From positions 50,991 through 114,990 of the forward strand of contig JAEEXN010000002.1 in the NCBI GenBank assembly GCA_016291595.1: a DNA stretch of 64,000 bases. The letters run 5' to 3'. This stretch comes from Prevotella sp. GTDB lineage: Bacteria; Bacteroidota; Bacteroidia; Bacteroidales; Bacteroidaceae. Below, in pieces: positions 43,349-51,182 of this stretch. Below the pieces are notes generated by a model, which did not search any database, was not told the origin of the DNA, and saw only the letters and a list, made by a program, of their open reading frames with translations. The translations under genes and the position numbers were made by a program. Each line of letters starts with the position of its first letter. The first letter of the stretch is position 1.

Positions 43349-44511
43349 AGACCGCAATCCTATCCGTAGCATACAATCGTGTGGACAGTCTAAAAAGGCT
43401 ATTGACCTCACTGGAAAGGGCTCATTACCCAGAAACGACCACACTCATTATTTCTATTGACAAAAGTGACACAAAAGAAGTAGAGGCATACTGTGACCAT
43501 TACCACTGGTCACATGGTGAGCTACGCGTGGCTAAGCATAACTCGAACATGGGACTTCGTGCTCATATGTTGTCACTGGGGAAGTATTTTGATGAGTTCG
43601 AAGCTTTGATCATCCTTGAAGACGATATCACGGTATCCTCTTCGTTTTACTACTATGCAAAACAATGTATAGACAAATACTACGGAGAACCTCACATTGC
43701 TGGTATCAGTCTGTATGCTTTCCCTGCAAACTATCAGACCTATCTGCCTTTCTCACCCGCAAAGTCGGAGTACGATGTGTATTTTATGAACTGCGCACAG
43801 TCGTGGGGGGAGGTTTGGATGAAACCTCAATGGCAGCGATTCAAGCTGTGGCATGATCAACATGCAGAGCATTTCAGCCTTGAGCATCTACCTTCCTGTC
43901 TGAACCAATGGCCCGACTCATCGTGGCTGAAGTATCATACTCGCTATTGTATTGAAAAAGACCAATACTTCGTTTATCCGTATTATTCACATTCAACAAA
44001 CAATGCTGATCCAGGTACACACAACCGACAGCCAGACACGTTATTCCAAGCGCCTTTACAGGCCACTTTGCAAACAAAGTATCGACTGCCCGGTTTTGAA
44101 GAGACGGATATCAAATACGACGGTTTCTTTCAACCCAAATACTTAGGTAAATCGTTGGAGATTCCTGAAGAAGACCTTTGTGTGGACATGTTCTCCGACA
44201 AGCCTTCATGTTTGTATAAGCACTATTTGCTTACGAACAAACGATTGCCCTTTAAGGTTGTACGATCATTCGCCATGCAGCTGAAACCCATAGAGATGAA
44301 TATCATCGAGCAAAGGAAAGGAAACAGTATATGGTTGTACGACACCACCCAGCCGCAAGTCAAGCCTCATAGCACAGACAGATATGCAGCATTTACCTAT
44401 TTCTACCAGAAAGCATTTTACAAGATACGAACGATGGTTGGTCCTTGCCGTATGTTGTCACTCTACGGCAAGATGGTATTCAATAAAATTGAATCCTTAA
44501 TGAGAAAATAA
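43345..44511 (+). CDS. Glycosyltransferase, GNT-I/GT2-like GT-A fold
   Basis: 388 residues. [21 protein letters not shown] opens a GT-A fold; [16 protein letters not shown] and [20 protein letters not shown] provide the nucleotide and EDD metal motif. [15 protein letters not shown] and NNADPGTHN follow. The arrangement is closer to the GNT-I-like group (LEDD rather than DSDD) than to the EpsJ-type GT2 proteins of the first locus. Sugar unknown. Shares one base with the next gene. Confidence 0.75.
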   Translation: MKTAILSVAYNRVDSLKRLLTSLERAHYPETTTLIISIDKSDTKEVEAYCDHYHWSHGELRVAKHNSNMGLRAHMLSLGKYFDEFEALIILEDDITVSSSFYYYAKQCIDKYYGEPHIAGISLYAFPANYQTYLPFSPAKSEYDVYFMNCAQSWGEVWMKPQWQRFKLWHDQHAEHFSLEHLPSCLNQWPDSSWLKYHTRYCIEKDQYFVYPYYSHSTNNADPGTHNRQPDTLFQAPLQATLQTKYRLPGFEETDIKYDGFFQPKYLGKSLEIPEEDLCVDMFSDKPSCLYKHYLLTNKRLPFKVVRSFAMQLKPIEMNIIEQRKGNSIWLYDTTQPQVKPHSTDRYAAFTYFYQKAFYKIRTMVGPCRMLSLYGKMVFNKIESLMRK

Positions 44512-45440
44512 TGAGCACAATACAAATTGCAACCTTACTGACATTTCACAACCGAAAGCATAAAACGCTCTCCTGCCTGAAGAGTCTGTATGACGCCCTA
44601 GACAGTTGGAACAATCTCCATGCAAATGAATTCCCCATCATGATGGAAGTATTCATTACCGACGACGGGAGTTCTGACGGGACAGCAGAATCCATCAGTG
44701 AGCTTTTCTCAGACAGAACCATAAAGATGCTGAAAGGAAATGGGCAACTATTTTGGGCGAAAGGCATGTGCCTAGCATGGAATACAGCTCTCAAGGAACA
44801 TCAGCAGTGGGACTATTACTTACTACTGAATGATGACACCTTCGTACGGCAGAATCTGTTTAATGAGCTTTTCGCAACAGACAATTATAGTCAAGAGCAT
44901 TTCGGCCGTCGGGGAATCTACTCGGGGATTACATGCTCACCTACAGATGTCAGCATCATTACCTATGGAGGTGACATCTTTACGGACAGGACAAAAGGAC
45001 GTACTATTAGGCTTCATCCAACAGGATCCCCACAAATAGCTGACCTGACCAATGCCAATATTTTATTGGTTCACAGATCGGTAGTTGATGCCATTGGCAT
45101 TTTCTATCATGGGTACAAGCATGGATGTGCCGATTATGACTATAGTCTGCGTGCCAGAAAAAAACAATTACCGACACTTGTTACACCAAATGTCTGCGGC
45201 ACCTGTGAGCGAGACCATCACTCAAACGAAGGAGAGATTAAACAGCTAATGAAGATGCCGTTACGCAGTAGGCGTGAGTTTGTCAATAGTCCTACTCACT
45301 CGGACAGTGACTACCTGACTTTCGTCAGAAGGAATATCCCTTTCAAGTATCCTTTCACCTATATTGTTAGGAAGATCAGACTCTACTGGCCAAGGCTATA
45401 CTATTTCATCACTATTGCCAGAGGTGTATATCAGGAATAA
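44511..45440 (+). CDS. Glycosyltransferase family 2 (rhamnosyltransferase-like)
   Basis: 309 residues. IATLLTFHNRKHKTLSCLKSL, FITDDGSSDGTAESI, GNGQLFWAKGMCLAWNTAL and YLLLNDDTFV give a GT-A core with the LNDDT metal motif; the GNGQLFWAGGM-like stretch and GCADYDYSLRARK are typical of WcaA/RfbF-like GT2 enzymes, several of which are rhamnosyl- or galactofuranosyltransferases. The exact donor cannot be set. Confidence 0.8.
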   Translation: MSTIQIATLLTFHNRKHKTLSCLKSLYDALDSWNNLHANEFPIMMEVFITDDGSSDGTAESISELFSDRTIKMLKGNGQLFWAKGMCLAWNTALKEHQQWDYYLLLNDDTFVRQNLFNELFATDNYSQEHFGRRGIYSGITCSPTDVSIITYGGDIFTDRTKGRTIRLHPTGSPQIADLTNANILLVHRSVVDAIGIFYHGYKHGCADYDYSLRARKKQLPTLVTPNVCGTCERDHHSNEGEIKQLMKMPLRSRREFVNSPTHSDSDYLTFVRRNIPFKYPFTYIVRKIRLYWPRLYYFITIARGVYQE

Positions 45441-45491
45441 TCCGAAACATAATAATTCGTACACCCATGGCGTTATTTATTAAAAACAACT

Positions 45492-46418
45492 ATGTATAAC
45501 ATACCCATACTATTTATCATCTTTCGACGAAAAGACACTGCACTCTCCAGCTTTGAAAGAATCAAGAATGTGAAGCCTGCGTATCTCTACATTGCATGCG
45601 ACGGGGCACGGCCGGACGTAGAGGGAGAAGATGAGCTGGTAGAAGAAACTCGGAAAGCAATACTTGATGCTATTGACTGGGACTGCCAAGTGAACACATT
45701 GTTTCAGAAAAATAATCTTGGTTGCAGCCTCGGTGTGTATACCGCCATAAACTGGCTTTTCGAGCATGAGGACAAAGGTATTATTGTAGAAGATGACTGT
45801 GTCTTACAAGAATCATTTTTCCCATTCGTAGAAGAGTTACTTCTAAAATATGACCATGATGAACGAATTGGAATGATTGATGCTGCCAACTATATAAAGA
45901 ACGTCATGACTCCTGACTCATACGGATTCAGCCGATATAAGGCAACCAACGGATGGGCCACATGGAGACGTGCATGGAAGCTGATGGATTTCAATATGGA
46001 CTGGCGCAATTCTCCATACAAAGACTCTATCATTGCCAACATGGGTTATAAGTCGAAAGACATCAAATATTGGAATTACCGTATTCGTGCTGTAGAGCAT
46101 CAGGATGTCAGCGCATGGGACTGGCAATGGTATTTCACCTTAGCCGCATACAACATGTTAGGTATCTATCCCAAATGCAGTCTGATAACGAACATCGGTT
46201 TTGGAGAGGGAGCCACCCACACTTCAGACAGTAAAATTCCTTCATATTATACATCTCAAGATGAAATAGATTTTCCTCTGCAACATCCAAATTACATTGT
46301 TCCATACATACCTTTTGAAAAGGGCTTTTACAACCAAAACAACACGTTGTATACGAACCTTATGAAGTATATCCCTTTCCCTATTAAGAAATGGCTAAAG
46401 AAGACTTTTAAACTCTAA
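45492..46418 (+). CDS. Glycosyltransferase-like GT-A family protein
   Basis: 308 residues. PILFIIFRRKDTALSSFERI and YIACDGARPDVEGEDE resemble the nucleotide-binding half of a GT-A enzyme, and GIIVEDDCVLQESFFPFVEELL supplies the acidic motif EDD. ATNGWATWRRAWKLMDFNMD and WDWQWYFT are conserved in Bacteroidetes relatives usually annotated as nucleotide-diphospho-sugar transferases or hemolytic-like proteins. It is separated by 51 bp from the preceding gene and by 11 bp from licD. Confidence 0.72.
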   Translation: MYNIPILFIIFRRKDTALSSFERIKNVKPAYLYIACDGARPDVEGEDELVEETRKAILDAIDWDCQVNTLFQKNNLGCSLGVYTAINWLFEHEDKGIIVEDDCVLQESFFPFVEELLLKYDHDERIGMIDAANYIKNVMTPDSYGFSRYKATNGWATWRRAWKLMDFNMDWRNSPYKDSIIANMGYKSKDIKYWNYRIRAVEHQDVSAWDWQWYFTLAAYNMLGIYPKCSLITNIGFGEGATHTSDSKIPSYYTSQDEIDFPLQHPNYIVPYIPFEKGFYNQNNTLYTNLMKYIPFPIKKWLKKTFKL

Positions 46419-46429
46419 CTTCTGCGTCA

Positions 46430-47134
46430 ATGTACAAAAGAATAAAAACAAGTAAAGGCACATACCGGTATCAGTTTGTTCCCATCTTCGAAGGGTTTAA
46501 ACTAATTGACAAAAAGATTGCCAACGAGAACTTGCAACTGTTGAAAAAGATCTGCGAACGAAACCAACTGCAGTTTATACTCATGTTCGGCACTCTGCTC
46601 GGAGCAGTGCGCGAACATGATTTTATCGACCATGATGAGGATATAGACTTGGTGATGGACAAGAAAGACCTGCCTGCTTTCCTCGATATGCTGTTTGAAC
46701 TGCGTGAGAACGGATTTGAGATGGCCCGCTACGAGCGCCGAGGTTTTCTTTCCATTATCCGCAAAGGAGAGTATATTGACATCTACTTCTTTCAGCCTTA
46801 TCCGGAGGATGAAACACTAAGATACTGCTGTCAGGATATTTGTGAGAAAAGATTCGTTCAGGAGTTGGTTCCCATCGAATTCTTAGGAGCTTCGTATCTT
46901 GCTCCAAAAGACTATGAGGGATATCTGGAGCATCAATATGGCAAAGACTGGAGAACACCCATAAAATTCTTCACTTATAAAAAACCTGGACTCGGACGAT
47001 ACAAACAGATTGTCATCCAATATATCAAACTAATTCTTCCCACACCTGTCACTGAATGGATTCAGCGCAAGAAAGAACAGCCTATCTTAGATGGCTTTAT
47101 TCAGAAGATTCATCAAAAGAGGCAACGCCCATGA
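46430..47134 (+). CDS. LicD-family phosphotransferase
   Basis: 234 residues. The signature FGTLLGAVREHDFIDHDEDI followed by DLVM is diagnostic of LicD, a nucleotidyltransferase-fold family in which the two Asp residues bind metal. LicD moves phosphocholine from CDP-choline to teichoic acid or LPS; related members use CDP-ribitol or CDP-glycerol or transfer sugar phosphates. No licA (choline kinase) or licC (cytidylyltransferase) is present in the window. The only CDP-alcohol synthase seen is the CDP-glycerol synthase homologue at 16396. The stop overlaps the next ATG. Confidence 0.85.
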   Translation: MYKRIKTSKGTYRYQFVPIFEGFKLIDKKIANENLQLLKKICERNQLQFILMFGTLLGAVREHDFIDHDEDIDLVMDKKDLPAFLDMLFELRENGFEMARYERRGFLSIIRKGEYIDIYFFQPYPEDETLRYCCQDICEKRFVQELVPIEFLGASYLAPKDYEGYLEHQYGKDWRTPIKFFTYKKPGLGRYKQIVIQYIKLILPTPVTEWIQRKKEQPILDGFIQKIHQKRQRP

Positions 47135-47892
47135 AAGTATCAATTATTACTGTCACCTACAACAGCGGCTGCACCATTGCCGATACGCTGGAAAGTGTGC
47201 TCCGACAGACATACCCGGACATCGAGTTGGTAATCGTCGACGGGTTATCGGCCGATAACACCATAGAGGTGGTACGCCAATATGAGTCGAAGTTCTGTGG
47301 TCGCATGAAATATGTATCGGAAAAAGACCGTGGTATCTATGATGCCATGAACAAGGGCATCAGCATGACCACGGGCGACGTAGTGGGCATTCTGAACTCC
47401 GACGATTTCTTCTCCGCCGACAATGTGGTGGAGCGGATGGTCGATGCGTTTACCGATGATGTGGACTTGGTGTTCGGCGACGTGCATTTTGTGCGTGACA
47501 GCAACTTGAAAAAGAGCATCCGTTACTATTCCGGGCGTATTTTCCGGCCATCGATGGTGCGTTGGGGCTTCTTCCCACCCCACCCCTCGCTATATGTACG
47601 CCGCAGCGTCTATGAAAAATACGGGTATTACAAGGACGAATACAAGATTTCAGCCGACTTCGAAATGATTGCCCGATTGTGCTATGTCCGCCGCCTACCC
47701 TACCGATACATCCATATGGACTTCGTCACTATGCGCATGGGCGGGGCTAGCACCGACAGTCTGGGCAGCCGCATTTTGGGCACCGAGGAAGATCTGCGGG
47801 CCTGCCATGAGTTGGGCATCAAGACTAACAAGTTGATGATCTATTGCAAATACTTCATCAAAACGTTCGAAACAATTTTCATCAGACACTGA
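47131..47892 (+). CDS. Glycosyltransferase family 2
   Basis: 253 residues from the ATG at 47131, which overlaps the licD stop; the track start lies inside licD. VSIITVTYNSGCTIADTLESV, VIVDGLSADNTIEVV, DRGIYDAMNKGISMTTGDVV and GILNSDDFFS are GT2 core motifs of the WfgS/WcaA-like subgroup, as in the protein at 12315. The base composition is clearly more GC-rich than the preceding AT-rich genes, resembling the conserved flanks, so it may have a different history. Last gene of the second polysaccharide set. Confidence 0.86.
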   Translation: MKVSIITVTYNSGCTIADTLESVLRQTYPDIELVIVDGLSADNTIEVVRQYESKFCGRMKYVSEKDRGIYDAMNKGISMTTGDVVGILNSDDFFSADNVVERMVDAFTDDVDLVFGDVHFVRDSNLKKSIRYYSGRIFRPSMVRWGFFPPHPSLYVRRSVYEKYGYYKDEYKISADFEMIARLCYVRRLPYRYIHMDFVTMRMGGASTDSLGSRILGTEEDLRACHELGIKTNKLMIYCKYFIKTFETIFIRH

Positions 47893-47899
47893 TATTTCC

Positions 47900-47923
47900 G
47901 GCTTGAAAACTTGCATTCAAGCC
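47900..47923 (+). other. Perfect hairpin at the end of the second operon, overlapping a promoter
   Basis: GGCTTGAA (47900-47907) pairs with TTCAAGCC (47916-47923) across 8 nt, starting 8 bp after the GT2 stop codon. No U-run follows. The loop contains the TTG used as the -33 element of the next promoter, so it could act as an mRNA end, an operator, or both. Confidence 0.6.
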
Positions 47924-47941
47924 AGAATATTTGTATCTTTG
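47911..47941 (+). promoter_or_regulatory. Promoter of the candidate small RNA
   Basis: TTG at 47911-47913, 20 bp, then TATCTTTG at 47934-47941, a complete Bacteroidetes-type promoter directed into a non-coding stretch. Confidence 0.72.
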
Positions 47942-47946
47942 CAGAA

Positions 47947-48043
47947 GAAAAAAGGTAAGCCTCAGCAACAGGAGCAAACCTTACTGAGTTTGGTTTGCAT
48001 TTCCTCTGCTACTGGATAAGTGAATAGTACTTATCCTTTTTTT
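47947..48043 (+). ncRNA. Candidate small RNA (about 97 nt)
   Basis: A promoter lies just upstream and an intrinsic terminator closes the unit. Between them a long stem forms: AGCA/TGCT (47964-47967 with 48007-48010), AGGA/TCCT (47970-47973 with 48002-48005) and GCAAACC/GGTTTGC (47974-47980 with 47992-47998), with small internal loops and an 11-nt apical loop. An alternative pairing CTCAG/CTGAG exists. No ORF of note lies inside. It may be a trans-acting sRNA or a terminated leader for the gene at 48398. I do not recognise a named family. Confidence 0.65.
48014..48043 (+). terminator. Intrinsic terminator of the candidate small RNA
   Basis: GGATAAGT and ACTTATCC pair perfectly over a 7-nt loop and are followed by seven T residues. 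Confidence 0.88.
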
Positions 48044-48072
48044 ATTTTATAAGCACCCTATTGAAAGGCTTT

Positions 48073-48160
48073 CACTGGAGTGAGAGAACCCTATCACTGG
48101 AGTGAAAGCAATCTATCACTGGAGTGAGAGAATCCTATCACTGGAGTGAGAGTTTCTGAA
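48073..48160 (+). repeat. Tandem repeat, four 22-bp units, core CACTGGAGTGAGAGAA
   Basis: Units begin at 48073, 48095, 48117 and 48139, exactly 22 bp apart. CACTGGAGTG is invariant in all four and is nearly palindromic (CACT-GG-AGTG). Most units end in YCTAT. The last unit diverges after GAGAG. The array is non-coding. Confidence 0.9.
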
Positions 48161-48164
48161 TCAG

Positions 48165-48230
48165 CATTATTCGTACCCAAAACTACCATTATCTGTACCG
48201 CGAACAAGCATTGTTTGTACCCAAAATAAC
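48165..48230 (+). repeat. Second tandem array, three 22-bp units, core CATTATNYGTACC
   Basis: Units begin at 48165 (CATTATTCGTACCCAAAA), 48187 (CATTATCTGTACCGCGAA) and 48209 (CATTGTTTGTACCCAAAA), each 22 bp. It follows the first array after 4 bp but its sequence is unrelated. Confidence 0.75.
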
Positions 48231-48282
48231 GGTTTCCGTTTCTTTGCCTATGCACATACCATTCTGAACAAATATCCAATTT

Positions 48283-48319
48283 GGACAATTTTTAGGGGTA
48301 TTAGGACAATTTTTAGGGG
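48283..48319 (+). repeat. Direct repeat GGACAATTTTTAGGGG, two copies 21 bp apart
   Basis: Perfect 16-bp copies at 48283-48298 and 48304-48319 with a 5-bp spacer. It is the third short-period array in the same 505-bp gap, about 80 bp before the next gene. Apart from the promoter, small RNA and repeats, nothing else was identified in the gap. Confidence 0.85.
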
Positions 48320-48397
48320 GGCATCTGACATAATAAGTAGCATTCTTTTTCGTTAAATAGATAAATAATGATTTGGTAAAACACTAATAAAGCACAC

Positions 48398-49027
48398 ATG
48401 ACGGTACTGGAAAGCGGATACGTAGTTGATGGAATGAATGAGTTCGAGCGCAATGCCAAGCGTATAATCGACTTATTTGTTGCCATAATCTGCCTCATTG
48501 TATTCTCCCCGTTATTCCTTATTTGTTATATTGCCGTCAAACGTGAGGATGGCGGTCCTGCCATTTTCAAGCAGGAGCGAATCGGTCGTTTCGGTCGTCC
48601 TTTCTATATTTATAAGTTCCGTAGCATGAGAGTTGATGCTGAGAAGGATGGTCCTGCCTTGTATCAGCATGAGCGTGAAACCCGGATGACCAAAGTAGGC
48701 AAGTTCCTACGTGATCATCATCTGGACGAGCTCCCTCAGTTGTGGAACGTCGTGAAAGGAGAGATGGCATTTATCGGACCGCGTCCGGAACGAAAATTCT
48801 ATATCGACCAGATTATGCAGCGAGATTCACGATATATTTATTTGTATCAGATTCGTCCGGGTGTTACCAGCTATGCCACACTCTACAACGGTTATACCGA
48901 CACGATGGAAAAGATGCTGCGCCGATTGGAACTTGACCTGTATTATCTTGAGAACCGTTCCTGGTGGTTCGATTTTAAGATTCTGACCAAGACTTTCATC
49001 AATATTGTTTTCGGAAAGAAATTCTAA
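48398..49027 (+). CDS. Second initiating phosphoglycosyltransferase (PglC/WcaJ-C type)
   Basis: 209 residues. RIIDLFVAIICLIVFSPLFLICYIAV is the re-entrant membrane segment, followed by FKQERIGRFGRPFYIYKFRS, LRDHHLDELPQLWNVVKGEM, AFIGPRPERKFY and YQIRPGVTSYATLYNGY. The catalytic Asp-Glu pair is in LDELP. The Y-T-S-Y-A-T variant near the end differs from the GWAQ of the enzyme at 31218, suggesting a different sugar. It loads the first sugar phosphate onto undecaprenyl phosphate. ATG at 48434 is an alternative start. It is monocistronic, between the repeat-rich gap and a strong terminator. Confidence 0.88.
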   Translation: MTVLESGYVVDGMNEFERNAKRIIDLFVAIICLIVFSPLFLICYIAVKREDGGPAIFKQERIGRFGRPFYIYKFRSMRVDAEKDGPALYQHERETRMTKVGKFLRDHHLDELPQLWNVVKGEMAFIGPRPERKFYIDQIMQRDSRYIYLYQIRPGVTSYATLYNGYTDTMEKMLRRLELDLYYLENRSWWFDFKILTKTFINIVFGKKF

Positions 49028-49057
49028 GGGTAGACACTCAGAAGAGTTAATTTATAG

Positions 49058-49121
49058 AATAAGGAGTGATATAATCTTTCGCAATCATATGAAAGAATTA
49101 TATCACTCCTTATTTTTTTTT
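49058..49121 (+). terminator. Strong intrinsic terminator after the second phosphoglycosyltransferase
   Basis: AATAAGGAGTGATATAAT pairs with ATTATATCACTCCTTATT, extended by CTTTC/GAAAG around a 10-nt loop, and is followed by a T-tract. It also separates the gene from the convergent minus-strand operon. Confidence 0.9.
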
Positions 49122-49584
49122 ACATTTTCTTGAACCTGAGGCGTAGCTCCGTGGTGCTCAATGTCATGCTGCGACCCAAAAGTTCCTCTACCTGAAATGT
49201 TTCAGTAACGTTGTTGACGCCAAAAGGACTGACCTTATCAACGTTCTCAATCACAGGATCGCCCTCTTCGCGCTTGTCGTTACGCAACTCAATGATGGTA
49301 AGACGATTGTCTTGATAGGAAATACGGCTCACAAAACGTTGTCCGCCAAGCCAGTCGGGAGAGTAAAGTTCCAGTAGTGTGGCCTGGATGGCCCAGAAAT
49401 AACGTTTCTCTCCAAGGTCGGTTGACACTCCATTCGTCAGCGAGTCGACAGTCACGAGATGCCAGTAACCATCCAAGTTACCATTTTCCGAGTGGTCGAA
49501 GTCAACCAGCCCACATGAGTTCAACGAAATGGCGGTTATGCATGTGAGGACTGCGAAGCCCATTGATATGATAATCCTTTTCAT
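49120..49584 (-). CDS. Lipocalin-like lipoprotein of unknown function
   Basis: 154 residues from MKRIIISMGFAVLTCITAIS, whose lipobox LNSC marks a lipoprotein; the track start 21 codons earlier falls within the upstream gene. LDGYWHLVTVDS near residue 38 and the run of short strands ending RSMTLSTTELRLRFKKM look like lipocalin-like beta-barrel lipoproteins of Bacteroidetes. No ligand can be inferred. It follows the Wzi-like gene by 7 bp and is probably the last gene of its operon. Its stop lies in the T-tract of the convergent terminator. Confidence 0.6.
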   Translation of the reverse strand: MKRIIISMGFAVLTCITAISLNSCGLVDFDHSENGNLDGYWHLVTVDSLTNGVSTDLGEKRYFWAIQATLLELYSPDWLGGQRFVSRISYQDNRLTIIELRNDKREEGDPVIENVDKVSPFGVNNVTETFQVEELLGRSMTLSTTELRLRFKKM

Positions 49585-49591
49585 TTTTTCT

Positions 49592-51172
49592 TCACTTTTT
49601 AGTTTTACTAAGCAAACCTGTCTTTGTAACAGTAATCTGACCGCCATAATTGTGACCTAAAATATAGCCAGCGTCCATACCGAAAGCGGCACGCACGCGC
49701 CATCCTTTCGCCATGCGATAGGCTGCTTCGGCCATCACGCTTACGTTGTGATGGCGTTTTGTATAGGGTTGGTCGTATGTTCCGAAACCCTCTTGCCAGG
49801 TTGCCAGCAGCCGATACGAGAGATTGTTGAGCGGCTCGCCAGCAACTCCTAGGTGGAAAGCCATGAAGCGGTTATTCTCAAAGCTGATCTTACCGTCGGA
49901 ATTATAGAGCGGTGATCGGTATAACGGATTACCTATTGCCTGCCCCCAGTGCTGCCAACCGGTATAGATGTAATGATTGTAATAGTTGTCCATACCGCTA
50001 ATATGGTCAGGGAAAGCCTGCGTATGATCGTGATAGGTTGGACCGCTCTGATAACGGGTGTAGATGTATTCCACCACTATATCGCGCAGCCACTCACCGT
50101 ATTTCAGGTTCAGTTCCATACCCAGCATCATGTCTTTCAGATCGTATAGGAAATAACGTCGGTCTTTCTCGATGTTCCATTCCTCACCCGTTCCGTAACC
50201 ATTATAGTCAAGCTGCAGCATCGAGGAATGGTCCTCGAAATACTTGTCGGCATAAAGGCCCAACCGCCAGGTGTCGGAGTTGTAGTTCAATCGCATGAGC
50301 CAGCTGCCCAGCAGGTTACCCTCCGCATTCTGATAGGCTGTACCTTTCTCCGGTGCATCAGAACCTCCAGGCAGGAATGCCTTCCACATACCACTCAGCC
50401 CGCTGTTACCTTTATAAACTCTCGTCTCACCTCCCACCTTATTATAACCGTAGCCTCCAAACGTTGACGCCATTTCGAGTCCTAATTCTACAGAAAATGG
50501 GAAGAAGTTCTCATCTTTTCCAATGCGCAGATAGCCAGCCTTGCTGTGAAAAAGCGCATCTTCGGAGTATTTGCCCTCCTGATGAGTGAAATCTTTCTGC
50601 CAATTATCATCGGTAAACTTGCCATAGGCCACATGCCCCTTCATCTGCACCCAACCGTCAAAAAAAGGTAAAGCCCAATAGTCCTCCAGCCCCAATCGTA
50701 CCTGGGGGACGGGTCTGGCATTGATACCCAACGTCTGTGATCCGCTGCTCAGTTGGTTGTTTTTCAACTGCATAGGCAATTCCTTGCTTCCCACTAGCAG
50801 TGTTCCATGCAGCCATCGCAACTCAGCAAATGCCTGATGGATGATAGGATTTGCAGTATGGTGGTAGGTGCCGACGATGTCAAGACCATAGCCGATGCCC
50901 CAGTGGCGCAATGAATCCTGCTGTAATGGTCTCACCAAGCCAGCCCTCAGATAGCCGTTTGTATTCTCAAGCGAACTAAGTCCGTAGCGGTTGGCGTTGA
51001 GCCAGAGCGGCGTTTTACCTTCAGCGACAGACGCCTGAGCCTCAACAAGGTAGGTGAGTCCTTCCAAAGGACGCATGTTTCCCGCTTCTTCCTCGTTTCC
51101 CAAGGTTGTCTGTGCAACACTTGAGAGCGTTGCCGAGAGAAAAACGGAGATAAAAAACACTTTATGTATCAT
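49592..51172 (-). CDS. wzi: Capsule assembly Wzi-family outer membrane protein
   Basis: 526 residues from MIHKVFFISVFLSATLSSVAQ, a signal peptide. The sequence is a barrel-type outer membrane protein with LTYLVEAQASVAEGKTPLWL and NANRYGLSSLENTNGYLRAG at the start, and WRLGLYADKYFEDHSSML, QLDYNGYGTGEEWNIE later; these match the Bacteroidetes Wzi family. E. coli Wzi is a lectin that attaches capsule to the cell surface; the same role is inferred here. It is cotranscribed with an aminotransferase and a lipoprotein, and lies next to two polysaccharide assembly sets. Confidence 0.85.
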   Translation of the reverse strand: MIHKVFFISVFLSATLSSVAQTTLGNEEEAGNMRPLEGLTYLVEAQASVAEGKTPLWLNANRYGLSSLENTNGYLRAGLVRPLQQDSLRHWGIGYGLDIVGTYHHTANPIIHQAFAELRWLHGTLLVGSKELPMQLKNNQLSSGSQTLGINARPVPQVRLGLEDYWALPFFDGWVQMKGHVAYGKFTDDNWQKDFTHQEGKYSEDALFHSKAGYLRIGKDENFFPFSVELGLEMASTFGGYGYNKVGGETRVYKGNSGLSGMWKAFLPGGSDAPEKGTAYQNAEGNLLGSWLMRLNYNSDTWRLGLYADKYFEDHSSMLQLDYNGYGTGEEWNIEKDRRYFLYDLKDMMLGMELNLKYGEWLRDIVVEYIYTRYQSGPTYHDHTQAFPDHISGMDNYYNHYIYTGWQHWGQAIGNPLYRSPLYNSDGKISFENNRFMAFHLGVAGEPLNNLSYRLLATWQEGFGTYDQPYTKRHHNVSVMAEAAYRMAKGWRVRAAFGMDAGYILGHNYGGQITVTKTGLLSKTKK

Positions 51173-51182
51173 TGAATCTTTA

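Noticed and set aside
48073-48319. CRISPR array
   Set aside because: The repeats are contiguous 22-bp units without unique spacers between identical repeats, change sequence from array to array, and no cas gene is present.
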